The notes: generated from the sequence alone by a model not told the origin. A DNA stretch of 64,000 bases from Alnus glutinosa (GCF_958979055.1 NC_084887.1:37364620-37428619), one strand, 5' to 3'; shown: positions 46,007 through 55,790, counted from the first letter of the stretch. Program-made: numbers and translations.

Positions 46007-46016
46007 TATATAAAGC
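46007..46016 (+). promoter_or_regulatory. TATA box candidate of the 46,065 gene
   Basis: ctatataaag lies 49-58 bases before the ATG and implies a short leader. Confidence 0.65.
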
Positions 46017-46064
46017 AGAGGCCACAACTCTAATTTTCTCATTAGCCCACAACACACAGCAAAT

Positions 46065-46664
46065 ATGAAGAGAGAGGGTCGCCAACATGGAATGGTTAGG
46101 AGCTACTGGATCCTACCATTTCCATTAAACCGGAGACCCGAGACTCGGGTTGTCAACAAATTCGATTCACCCCCAACTGCTGGGTTGTTCACCAAGGTCC
46201 CATCCAAGCCCACCAACCACTCCAAATTCACTGGGAAGTGTGGCACCCCAAGGTGCAACGGGTGCCATGTCAACCCGGCATGTAAGTCCAAGCCCAAGAC
46301 CAAGGGGGCCCAGAAGTTGAAGTCGTGCGACGTCGTTGTGAGTTCTCGGTTAATCAGCTGGCGGGTCGTGGACGGGCAACCCGGCTTGAGTTTTTCTGGA
46401 GTTTCTGCCACGAATCTTTTGGATCATATGTTTGGTGATTATACGAATGACGATGAAGTTTATAATAGTGATTTTGAGTATGATGGGCCAATAATGGATT
46501 TTGAATCTCCATGTGATAGGGACAATGAGATTAATAATCATAAGGACGGCAAAAAAGACAATAATAGCGATAGAAACGATGATAATGTAAGTTATTGTGA
46601 CGTGGGATTCGTGTTGGACCAAGTTGAAGGAGAGGAAGGGTGGTGTCTAGTGGAAGAAATGTGA
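46065..46664 (+). CDS. Conserved plant protein of unknown function (199 residues)
   Basis: This is a single-exon gene with a TATA box and in good ATG context. The N-terminal half (MKREGRQHGMVRSYWILPFP, then VNKFDSPPTAGLFTKVPSKP and KFTGKCGTPRCNGCHVNPAC) is basic and looks like a widespread plant family of unknown role. The CGTPRCNGCHxxPAC cluster holds four Cys and one His and could bind metal. A central SxRLISWRVVDGQPGLSFSG stretch is followed by a long acidic Asp/Asn-rich tail ending EEGWCLVEEM. No membrane segment or signal peptide is seen. A truncated relative of the tail lies at 28,409. Function is not proposed; the family resemblance is from memory. Confidence 0.85.
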   Translation: MKREGRQHGMVRSYWILPFPLNRRPETRVVNKFDSPPTAGLFTKVPSKPTNHSKFTGKCGTPRCNGCHVNPACKSKPKTKGAQKLKSCDVVVSSRLISWRVVDGQPGLSFSGVSATNLLDHMFGDYTNDDEVYNSDFEYDGPIMDFESPCDRDNEINNHKDGKKDNNSDRNDDNVSYCDVGFVLDQVEGEEGWCLVEEM

Positions 46665-47272
46665 TTTTTAATCTCTTTTTGATTTATTATGTCCACCGAC
46701 CATTGTGAATGGTTCCTTTGTATTTTATTTTATTTTATTTTGTACTTTTCTTAAATTTATGTACCTCTCTTTGTATGTGAGTAGGTCATGGATTCTTATT
46801 CAGGACCATGTAAAGCTTTCATATACTTGATTTTACAATTTACAAGCTTGTTAACACCATGCATTTGAAAGACGGATTTCAATGAGTAATGTTAAATGTA
46901 TTTTTTGTGTCATTCAGAATATTATGTGGTTTTTAAAATTATTATTAGACCAAAATTCAATATTAATTTATTATAAATTTAATGGTAATTTAAAAATCAC
47001 ATTAATTTTTTAGAACCCAAAAATAAAAAATAAAATGTAGCATTACACTATTTCAATAGTTTGAGTTATAATAATTCTTGTAAATCAACAGAAATGTTGA
47101 ATGGCCTTTAGTATTACCACTATTATAATACATATGGTATATAGTCTTAGAATTTTTTTACATTGGGTAAAAATGGAAACTCGGGAAAAAAATCCCTCTA
47201 AAATGTATAAAAGAGGGCTAAGAAAACACATAGCAAACATAAAATCCTTATTTCATTCTTCTTTTTTAGACA
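46665..47272. other. 3' flank of the 46,065 gene
   Basis: AT-rich and without a gene. It contains ttttatttta runs and a likely polyadenylation region. Nothing structured was noted before the MITE at 47,282. Confidence 0.5.
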
Positions 47273-47281
47273 ATTACAAAA

Positions 47282-47461
47282 GAGAAATGCTTGGTTGTAC
47301 ACTCTTATTCCACTCATATCCCACCTTTGTCTACGTGGACCAATAATGTTGTTAAAAAAATAGGGTCCCACTATACTCTCTCTACTATTTCTCACATTAT
47401 TGGTCCAAGTACACAAGGGTGGTATAGGAGTGGGATGAGAGTGTACAATCAAGCATTTCTC
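47282..47461. mobile_element. Mutator-type MITE (180 bases) with a perfect 9-base target duplication
   Basis: The left arm gagaaatgcttggttgtaca and the inverse of the right arm gagaaatgcttgattgtaca pair for about 75 bases, with a tiny loop near the middle. Flanks attacaaaa occur at 47,273-47,281 and 47,462-47,470. A 9-base duplication is the Mutator signature. The RNA would fold into a near-perfect hairpin. Confidence 0.93.
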
Positions 47462-47485
47462 ATTACAAAAAGGAAAATGATAAAA

Positions 47486-47602
47486 CCACAACTCCTTTGC
47501 ACAACTCCCTCACAACTCCACTCACAATGGTGTGGGACCCACACACATGAGACCCACTCCATTGTGAGTGGGGTTGTGAGGGAGTTGTGCTGGGGTTGTT
47601 CC
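47486..47602. mobile_element. Second foldback element, adjacent
   Basis: caactccctcacaactccac and the following tcacaatggtgtggg face ccattgtgagtggggttgtg and the following agggagttgtg. The arms of about 50 bases differ at few positions, and the loop is about 15 bases. It starts 15 bases after the target repeat of the previous MITE. The hairpin shape resembles a small-RNA precursor, but a MITE is the simpler reading. Confidence 0.8.
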
Positions 47603-48230
47603 CCAATCATGTCCCTTACAAAAATAGAAGGGAAAGGGAAAGAGGAAGATCAAAATAAATAAATAAATAAATAAAAAGAAATTCCTTATTCGAAACCATA
47701 ATAGTACGATAATTCATTTAGGTTCACTTCCACATTTAATATGGTCCTATAACATGCAGTCCGTTTGGATAAATAAACTGGAATATGATTATCTGTCATC
47801 AAATTTTGTTTCATGGTATATAGTGTTATGCTATTTAAAAAATTTTAAATATCATGATAAAAAAATTTAAATATCTTGTTAACATTTATAACATTATTTA
47901 TTTTTATTTTTTTAAATTGAAATGAAGAGAAACTACGTGCCCAAAAGATTAGTTTTATAATACTTTTGGTGTCTAAAATATTAGTTAAAATAAAATCTTA
48001 GACATTGTTCATTAAAAAAATAATATTATTATATACTACACTTTTATCTTACTTTATTGATGTGGTACTATTAATTAGCTCTTAATTTTTTAAAAAGAAT
48101 GTTAAAAATCATATTTTTTACTCCACTATTACCTCATTCTACTTCTGTGTCAATGCTAATTCGTTATTAATTTTTTTTTTAACATGAATTGATACAGCGG
48201 CTTGTTAGCTTGGCAACATCAACGAGATAA
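47603..48230. other. AT-rich spacer
   Basis: No gene or bounded element. It includes an (AAAT)n run at about 47,656-47,676 and long A/T-rich stretches. Confidence 0.5.
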
Positions 48231-48239
48231 GGTAATAAT

Positions 48240-49317
48240 GAAATAAAAGGGTGGGTTGGTTGGTTCTTCCGCTTGTTGCAAGAGAGAGGGTCCCCTAAAG
48301 GAGCCGGCTGTTTGCCGGGGGAGGGAGATGGTCTCCCTCCCCCCGGCTCATGTGTGTCCCTTAGTCCTTGTGGACTAAGGTGTTTTTTTTGTTCTCCTCC
48401 CTGAGTTTCTCAGTGGAGGCGTGTTTTCTTCCGGCCATTTGGGTTGTGAAGTTGGTGTTCCCCCCGGTAAATCCGGTGGCGACTGTGTTTTCCCCTAGCC
48501 TTTCGAGGCTATGGTGGCTTGTTTTCGTTTTTTGCTTTGCTTTTCTTTTCTTTCTGTTCATCTCAGGCAGGAAGCTGAAATCAAGTAGTCCAGCTTGGGG
48601 TAGTGGAGGCCGATTGTGTCACTCAACGGTGGTTTTGGCCTTTTCTTCATTTGTTCTCATCGTCTTTTCGGAGCCAGATCTACTCAATCCCGTTACTTTT
48701 CTCAAGACACGCGGCCCTCAGCCGAGTTCCCCACCGTCGTCCGCTCCTGCCGATGGAAGCGCGGTTCATGATGGTCGACAGAGTCCGGCGCGTGGTCTGC
48801 ACGCGCCAGAGAGCTCTTTGTTCTTTGGCGCGCGTGACAGCCACGCTTCGCTTTTTTCTGAACATGCGCGGTGGGGTTGTGGTTAATGGTGGTTGATCTT
48901 TGGCTGGGTGGCACCAGGGACGGTGCGTGCTCCCACCCGCATCCATCTTCGGCAGAATCCACCCCTGCCTCTTCTGCCGGCTACTTGGTTTTTGTGTTTC
49001 TGTTTGTTTGTTTGTTTGTTTGTGTATTCTCTTGTTTCTCCTGTACAGTCTGCCTGTGTATTACTCATGTTTTATTGAAATTTTTGTTGGCTTGATGCTA
49101 GATCGGCCCTCTTTTATTTGAGAGTGAGCGTTAATGTAAGAGAGGCTCAAATGTAATTCTGGTAATATTTGATGTTTCTGCTCAGGCAGCTGTTTTTAAG
49201 TCAGATCTTTCTGGCTTAGAGCTTAGGGGGGTCCTGTCCCTCTTTCTCATGATGTAATTTGCAGATCTTATAATAGCACATGCTATTTGTTTCAAAAAAA
49301 AAAAAAAAAAAAAAAGA
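48240..49317 (+). mobile_element. GC-richer retroposon-like sequence ending in poly(A)
   Basis: About 1.05 kb is markedly more GC-rich than its surroundings (for example ggctgtttgccgggggaggg near 48,305). It ends gcacatgctatttgtttc followed by about 21 A. The composition step and 3' poly(A) fit a non-LTR retroposon (truncated LINE or LINE-dependent element) or a processed transcript. The longest frame (48,368-48,886) resembles nothing I know. I could not find a target duplication, so the limits are approximate. Confidence 0.5.
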
Positions 49318-49368
49318 AAAAAGAAAGAAAGTGATTTTAATATTTCTCTTTTTCTTTTACTTTTCTTT

Positions 49369-49372
<4 letters not shown>

Positions 49373-49413
<41 letters not shown>
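49373..49413. repeat. Poly(A) tract
   Basis: About 38 A follow a T-rich stretch, forming an AT hairpin-like boundary. Another T tract is at 49,448-49,470. Confidence 0.85.
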
Positions 49414-49415
<2 letters not shown>

Positions 49416-49514
49416 GCTTGGAAGTCATTTGGCGCTAAACATTTTCATTTTTTTTTTTTTTTTTTTTTTGAAGGAGCTAAACATTTTCATGGTATGTGAA
49501 GTACCGTCCAAAAC

Positions 49515-50492
49515 GGATCCGGATCCTCTCCAGTAGCCGGTACATGGTTGGGATCGTTTTTAGAAGAATCAAAGGTATAAAAACTGCCACGTCAAAAGCA
49601 AAAAAAAATCCCCTCCTCCTTCCGTTCTTCCATTGCTCAGACGAAAAAAAAAAATCCCTTTTTCTATTCAAAGTTTCAATCCCAAATCCCCTCTTCCATA
49701 CCCACTTCTGTCGGTATGTAAATTAGAAAAGTTAATGAAATCGGGAGATTCAAACTCAAATCCACCCTTCGTCAGGCATCACTTCCCCTTTCTGTTTCTC
49801 GTCACCGAAATGTCGTCCACATTGGAGAAAGGCTCTGCAGATCTTCAGTCCGCAGAGCATAAGAAACAGAGCCTCTGCAAAGCCTTCAACCACCTCAAAA
49901 CTCACGCTGCTGCCGTTGCCAATTTCGCCCTTCAATGGCAGGACCTGGGTGACCACTTCCTCTCCATTCACAATTCAATCCAAGCCAAACTCCAAGCCGA
50001 AAAGACCCAACTTGCTACAACCCCCAATCCCTAGCCAAATTCCAGTAAACCCTGTTCACTCCCACTCTCCTTTCCCAAGCCAAATCCCAGGAAACCCAAT
50101 TGATTCCGACCCTCCAATCTCAAGAGACCCAATTCAATTCTGCAGAAACCTAATAGAGTATGCAGCACTCCAAGATCCAATTCAATTCGGGAGATTCAAA
50201 CTACCAAAGTATGCAGCACTCCAAGATCTCCTAGATGACGTAGTTCGCAAAAGATTCAGACCCAGAAGCTAAAATTCGTAGAAGGAGAATGAACAAGCCT
50301 GAGAGGCTGAGAGAATCGAAGGGATTTTTTTTGTCTGAGCAATGGAAGAAGTGAAGAACCGAGAAAGAAGGAACTTTTTTTTCGCTTTTGACGTGGCAGT
50401 TTTTACACCTTCTATTCTTTTGAAAAAAATCCCAACCATTTACCGGCTCCTCTCCAGTTCTAATGAACTGGAGAGGATCCGGATCCGGATCC
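49515..50492. mobile_element. Pack-MULE-like element carrying a FRIGIDA-like gene fragment
   Basis: The 978-base element has inverted ends of about 160-180 bases. The left begins ggatccggatcctctccag. The right, read inversely, begins ggatccggatccggatcctc and continues through ccggtaaatggttggga, aaaactgccacgtcaaaagc and ccattgctcagac like the left. The 9-base sequence gtccaaaac flanks it on both sides (49,506-49,514 and 50,493-50,501), as expected for a Mutator-type transposition. The paralogous segment at 44,658 shows the uninterrupted ccaaaacaacaccttgagg. No transposase is encoded. The core (about 49,675-50,310) encodes a piece of a cellular gene. It lies in the upstream region of the FAR1-related gene. 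Confidence 0.88.
49810..50034 (+). pseudogene. Captured FRIGIDA-like N-terminal fragment
   Basis: The 74-residue frame MSSTLEKGSADLQSAEHKKQ and on to FALQWQDLGDHFLSIHNSI resembles the start of plant FRIGIDA-like (FRL) proteins. In these a KK..L..AF..L..H segment precedes the conserved L.W.DL..HF.SI.. helix. The frame ends soon after at QLATTPNP, long before the FRIGIDA core domain. Beyond it other frames contain a short repeated phrase (KYAALQD, with IEYAALQD). The fragment is wholly inside the transposon's inverted repeats. It could be transcribed, but it is not a complete gene. Confidence 0.72.
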
Positions 50493-51210
50493 GTCCAAAA
50501 CGGCACCTTGAGGTAGCACTGTAGCAGTTTGGTATAACCACTAACGAACTGCCACGTCAAGACGGACGACCCCACGTGAGTTTGGTCCAGTTCTTTCTCT
50601 TCTTTTCCACAACTCTCTGACCGAACCGCTGAGAAAAGTCCAAGTCTCTACAATTCTTCCGGTTGCTCTGCCTGGCCAACACATCCGACCGTTCACCCAG
50701 ATCAGAATGAATCTGGTCCGTTGAAAAACACCAGACGGAACATAACCAAGTTTGCGCCACCGTCGCAGCGGGTTTTTCCTCACTTTTCCCTTCCCTTTAT
50801 TCTCTCAGGTTAACCCTCCTGCGATGAAAATTCAAAATTAAGTAAAATTTCTTTATGCAATTGAATTATTGTCAGTCGCTAATATGTTTTTTCAGGGATA
50901 AAAAAAATTATGTTATTTTGGTTTTGTAGAAAATTGAAATATGCAGAATATGGTGCTGATTGTCTAATTTCATTATTTACTGAGTAAACCAAGCTGAGCA
51001 TTAATGTCAAATTCAATTGGCGTGGCTTTTTCTGTTGCTTACTTTGTACTTTGTAGTGGGTTCTATTTGTTTGTTTGTTTGTTTTTTTTTAAGTGATGCT
51101 ATATTCTGTTAGTTTTAGTTTTTGGGTATTCTAAGGTTGTTTAATTCCTTGTATATAGGTGGCAATATGGTATAAAGATTTTACTATAAAGCATGGTAAC
51201 TGGGGATGCT
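50493..51210 (+). promoter_or_regulatory. Upstream/leader region of the FAR1-related gene
   Basis: This segment precedes the FRS coding region and is duplicated at 44,658-45,400. Conservation of both copies suggests promoter plus 5' untranslated exon. A poly(C)-poly(A) tract at 51,249 and an apparent acceptor (gaaggtcag) just before the ATG at 51,780 suggest an intron in the leader. The Pack-MULE-like element ends exactly at its left edge. Confidence 0.55.
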
Positions 51211-51248
51211 TACAAAGACTCAGGCATTCATGCCCATTTTGATTTTCA

Positions 51249-51282
51249 CCCCCCACCCCCCCCCCCCCCCCCCAAAAAAAAA
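51249..51282. repeat. Compound poly(C)-poly(A) tract
   Basis: About 25 C with one interrupting A are followed by 9 A, 0.5 kb before the FRS start codon. Confidence 0.85.
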
Positions 51283-51779
51283 GAACCCTTTTTGATTTTT
51301 ACTAGGACTAAATTAGAAGTTCCCATAGAGGGTCTATGGAACATTGATGGATAGTTGTATGTTAGGGTTAATGCTTTACCCATCTTGCATCGTTGGGTTG
51401 GCTGTTCTTATGGAGAATATGAGTTCAAGAATCTTCATTTTTAGATGTTATAATCTTCTTTAGATTTTAAGGCTTAGTTTGGTTCTCAGTTGAGTGACAT
51501 GGTAGAAGAATAGTATTTGTTCTCGAGCATTTGGCAACAATTTTAAGCAGCTTGCTTCTATTCACTTTACACTTTATGGAGGGAAAGGGTTTTGTTTTCC
51601 TGTTTCCTTCTCTGTGATTGAATCTATTTGGTCATGGTCAATGTTTGGTATGTTTACATCTGTGTGTAACTTCGATTAAAGGTATTAAGATGGATCATGG
51701 ATGATTGTTCTTCCTAAGCTGCTGCTGTATTTTTTCTCACAATTTTTTCCTTTCCCTGTATACTTGTACTGAAGGTCAG

Positions 51780-54299
51780 ATGGACAGTGGTGAGCCTGAT
51801 ATAACAAGTCATCCACAGGAAGAAGATATAGAAAGTGAGCGCCAAACATCACCTGCATTGGTGATTGATCCAGGGAAGAATTCTCAGAGCCCAAAAGCTT
51901 CTTTTGTTGAGCAGAATCGGGTGGTTATTGGTGGTGACTGTGACTGTCAAAGTCCAAATGTTTCTTCTGTTGACAAGAGTCAGGTGCTTATTGATAGTGA
52001 GCATGATTCTCAGACCCAGAGTGTTTCTTCTGTTGATAACAGTCAGGAGGAAATTGATGGTGAGGACTGTCAGACCCCAAAAGTATCCTCTGTTAACAAG
52101 TTTGAGATGGGCGTCATTGGTGAGCTGGAGTCTCAGAGCCCAAATCCTCTCTCTGTCGATGCATCAGGGGTCAGTGTTGTTGTAAAAAGTGAGGATGGCA
52201 TGTATGTGATACCAAAAGTTGGCATGGAGTTCGAATCAGAAGATGATGCATATAAGTGTTACAGTAGATATGCTGTTCTGGAAGGGTTCAGCATTCGAAA
52301 AGATTTTGTAAATAAAAGTAGGATAAATGGTGCTGTGGTGTCCAGAAGGTATACTTGTTATAGACAAGGTTATCGGCCTAACAAACATTATGTTAATGTG
52401 AGGAAATCCCGGCAGGAAACTAGAACTGGTTGCTTGGCACATATGACTATCGCACGTCAATCCAACGGCAAGTTTCGTGTCACTCATTTTGAAACAAAGC
52501 ACAATCATGAATTGGTAACGCCATCTACAGCTCATATGTTACCGTCACAAAAGAGATTAAATTTTTTTCAAGCGGTTGCAGATGACTTAGACAATCATCC
52601 TGGGATGGATGGTGTACCAAAACTTGGAATGAGGTTTGACTCAGAAGATCATGCGTATGAGTTTTACAATACATATGCTGGACGGGTAGGGTTCAGCGTC
52701 CGGAAAGATTATGTAAATAGGAGTAAGATAGATGGTGCTGTGGCATCCAGACGGTTTACTTGTTTTAGAGAAGGTTTTCGACAGAAAGACAAGCGGGATT
52801 TGAATGTGAAGAGACCTCGAAGGGAAACAAGAATTGGCTGTTTGGCGCAACTGGTCATTTCTCGTCAGTCTGATGGCAAATATCGTGTCACTCACTTTGA
52901 AGAAAAGCACAATCATGAGCTTGTTGCTGCATGTAGAGTTCGCATGTTGCGGTCACAAAAGAGACTGGCTGTAGCTCAAGGTGTTGATGGAAATTTGGTT
53001 GATGGTACTGAGATACAGCCAAGATTAGCCTCTGAATTACTATCTACAACAATTGGAGATTGCAGGAATCTGGCCTATGATCCCATAGATTATAAAAGTA
53101 AACTACCTTCCCGATGCATGAGGGAGATGAGAGTGGGAGAAGCAGACAGGATACGGCTATATTTTGAAAGCAAACATTTAAAGAGCCCTTCTTTCTTTTA
53201 TGCCATCCAACTTGATGCGGATGATCAAATAGCTAACGTATTCTGGGTGGATGCAAAGATGGTGGTGGACTACAGTGATTTTGGCGATGTGGTTTGCTTT
53301 GATACAACTTGCAGATTATACGAAGATTGCAGACTTTTTGCACCCTTCATCGGGGTAAATCATCATAAGCAAATGGTGATCTTTGGTGCTGCACTTTTAT
53401 ATGATGAAACAGTTGAATCTTTCAAGTGGCTGTTTCGAACTTTTGTAGAAGCCATGTCTGGAAAGAAGCCTAAGACTATCCTCACATATGGCGATGCAAC
53501 AATGACAGAAGCAATTGATTCAGTATTTCCTGAAACACATCATCGGATGTGTGTATGGCATGTGTACCAAAATGCACTTAGACAACTTAGCCACATGTTT
53601 GTTGGCTCAGGTTCTTTCAGTAATGATTTAAGCAGTTGCTTTTTTGATCATGAGGAGGAGGAGGATTTCATTAATGCATGGAAGGCTATGCTGGACGTAT
53701 ATGGTCTTTGGGAGAATGAGTGGTTGCATGAGATATTTGAATGTAGAGAGAAGTGGGCCGTAGCATATGGAAGGCATAACTTTTGCGCTGACATTAGAAG
53801 TGCACAGCTGCGTGAAAATTTTAGTGCTAACTTAAAGAAGTATCTAAAGTCTGACTCAGATGTGCTTCCATTTTTCAAGCATCTTGGAAAGGTGGTGAAT
53901 GATTGGCACTACAAAGAATTAGAAGCTAATTATGAGATGGGCCAACACATGCCAAGATTAATGGGGGATGTAATTCTGTTGAAGCAGGCAAGGGATATTT
54001 ACACACCAAAAATGTTTGAATGGTTTCAGCTAGAATATGAAACATGTCTAAATATAGTCGTAAACCAATGCACTGAGAATGGGTCATTGTTTGAGTACAA
54101 AGTTAGCATATATGGGCAACTACAAGAGTACACAGTTACTTTTAATTCCGTTGATGAGAACGTTGCCTGCAATTGTATGAAATTCGAGTTTGTGGGACTT
54201 TTGTGTAGCCATGCATTAAAAGTGCTCGATTATAGGAACATAAAGCTGCTCCCGACCAAATACATCTTGAAGAGGTGGACAAAAGATGCAAGAGTCTGA
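51780..54299 (+). CDS. FAR1-related sequence (FRS) protein, Mutator-transposase-derived
   Basis: One exon encodes 839 residues from ATG 51,780; the longer frame from 51,705 runs through a probable leader intron. FRS proteins are domesticated Mutator-like transposases; the founders FHY3 and FAR1 act as nuclear regulators in phytochrome signalling. Five imperfect repeats of about 21 residues (SQSPKASFVE, CQSPNVSSVD, SQTQSVSSVD, CQTPKVSSVN, SQSPNPLSVD) precede two FAR1-type WRKY-GCM1 zinc-finger domains at about 148-255 and 278-380 (FSIRKDFVNKS and FSVRKDYVNRS, each ending THFExKHNHELV). The MULE transposase domain follows (VVCFDTTCRLY, LTYGDATMTEAID, HRMCVWHVYQNAL). The SWIM finger is VACNCMKFEFVGLLCSHALK. 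The protein stops soon after (KRWTKDARV), earlier than many relatives, which carry a further C-terminal segment. Confidence 0.95.
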   Translation: MDSGEPDITSHPQEEDIESERQTSPALVIDPGKNSQSPKASFVEQNRVVIGGDCDCQSPNVSSVDKSQVLIDSEHDSQTQSVSSVDNSQEEIDGEDCQTPKVSSVNKFEMGVIGELESQSPNPLSVDASGVSVVVKSEDGMYVIPKVGMEFESEDDAYKCYSRYAVLEGFSIRKDFVNKSRINGAVVSRRYTCYRQGYRPNKHYVNVRKSRQETRTGCLAHMTIARQSNGKFRVTHFETKHNHELVTPSTAHMLPSQKRLNFFQAVADDLDNHPGMDGVPKLGMRFDSEDHAYEFYNTYAGRVGFSVRKDYVNRSKIDGAVASRRFTCFREGFRQKDKRDLNVKRPRRETRIGCLAQLVISRQSDGKYRVTHFEEKHNHELVAACRVRMLRSQKRLAVAQGVDGNLVDGTEIQPRLASELLSTTIGDCRNLAYDPIDYKSKLPSRCMREMRVGEADRIRLYFESKHLKSPSFFYAIQLDADDQIANVFWVDAKMVVDYSDFGDVVCFDTTCRLYEDCRLFAPFIGVNHHKQMVIFGAALLYDETVESFKWLFRTFVEAMSGKKPKTILTYGDATMTEAIDSVFPETHHRMCVWHVYQNALRQLSHMFVGSGSFSNDLSSCFFDHEEEEDFINAWKAMLDVYGLWENEWLHEIFECREKWAVAYGRHNFCADIRSAQLRENFSANLKKYLKSDSDVLPFFKHLGKVVNDWHYKELEANYEMGQHMPRLMGDVILLKQARDIYTPKMFEWFQLEYETCLNIVVNQCTENGSLFEYKVSIYGQLQEYTVTFNSVDENVACNCMKFEFVGLLCSHALKVLDYRNIKLLPTKYILKRWTKDARV

Positions 54300-55790
54300 A
54301 TTGTAGAGGCAACTTTGGGGGCACCACATCAGAAGATTACAGCTTGGCTGAAACAATGCAGATAAAAAGATCTCTGACGTGTAACAGTTGATTTGTTGGC
54401 TATCTAAATTTGACTAAGCCGGTGAATTTGCTCCCATAAAATACAATGCAAAGAGGAAGCAGTGTATTGTCTGAATTTATGTCAATACTATACAAAATCA
54501 TCCTGTATACCTTGTTTTATTTTTATATGAAGCTTGAAAGATTTTGAAGCTCTCTTTTCCTTTTTTCATCTTTCTTTTCACCTTTCTTCAGTACATCCCT
54601 TGTGTTTATGAATAAGGGAATCTTTGGCATATCAATTTTCCTCCCAACATTCAATAGGTCGTCAACGTTGGACACCTGTTTTGCCTGATGCTGCAGATGA
54701 TCATTGGCAATCAGCAAGGGTGACTCTTCATGCTAGCGAAAGAAAGGCAGGCATCATTGAAGCATATATAACCAATTCACTGATTTCTTCGTTTTTCCAT
54801 TTCCTATAAAAGGTGGATGGCCAATAGTTATGTAGATCATGTTCAAATCGTTACAGCAATTCCATTGTAGAATCAATCCGTGACTACTGTTCTTACTAAT
54901 TCAAGCTTGGTTGTGGGCCAAGAAAACATGTTTCTTTTCCCAACCATGATAGAAGTGATAGAAATGCAAAAAAATTATTTGCTGGGGACTGGTGGATTGC
55001 AAGAGAAATCTGCTGCTCGCTAGGCTATGGTAGCAGATTCCCAAGATCATTAATTATGACGGCTGCATTCTTCTAAGAGTTTGGCAACCTAAATTTTAGA
55101 TCTCAAAATTGAACCTTAACGTATTGAAACAGAGAAGCAAATGGGTGACTGCTCATTTTTCTGACCCAAGTGACGCTCATTTCCTCACTGTATGAGATGT
55201 CATTTCTGTTACTTGAACTGTGTGAAACTGTAAATGGACTGGTTTTATTTATTGTGAATAGCTGCTTCAGATTGCAAAGGCAAGTAACATGTGTGGAATT
55301 TGTTTCAGGTACCCTGTAGGCTTAAGGGGTTGAACTAGCAAAGATTTCTGTCCTAATGGAATATAGTTATATGGTGTTGCGTGCTTCAGGGTGCTGGAAG
55401 CTTTAGAAATAAATGGGCAAGGACTCATTGTTGAACTTGAACCTCTTGCATGACCTAGGAATAACTTGGGTGGGAAACTCCATCGTTTTCTGTGCGGATG
55501 AGCAGGAGTTGTGTCGTCTCAAACTGAAACGTTAGTAAAAAGTAGAACACACAAAACCTCTCTATAGGGTTTGGACTTTGGAGCCTGCTAATTTTATTTT
55601 TAACTGAGAAAGGAATTTGTAAATTGTAATGTAATGTTTCTACTTTCTGTAGCGTGACTATTGTGTTTTACGAAATGAAATAAGGAAGATTAGAGAAATG
55701 ACTTTGGGTTGAGGTTCAACTCAAGGTAGGGGCTAGGAAGAGCATAGCGCAAGGTCCACCGTATGTGTAAATGAGGATTGGGTAGGAAGA
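54300..55790. other. 3' flank of the FRS gene
   Basis: This contains the likely 3' untranslated sequence. No further FRS coding segment was recognised, and no repeat boundary was seen. Small frames (54,523-54,809) are without resemblance. Confidence 0.5.

Noticed and set aside
46103-46622. Antisense frames in the 46,065 gene
   Set aside because: The plus frame shows conserved family sequence and a TATA box; the antisense frames do not.
47486-47602. A microRNA gene
   Set aside because: The hairpin arms are too long and too nearly perfect, and it neighbours a bounded MITE. A transposon is the simpler explanation without small-RNA data.
48368-48896. Long overlapping frames in the GC-richer segment
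   Set aside because: Open length follows from higher GC. No domain, no consistent start, and the segment ends in poly(A) as a retroposon does.
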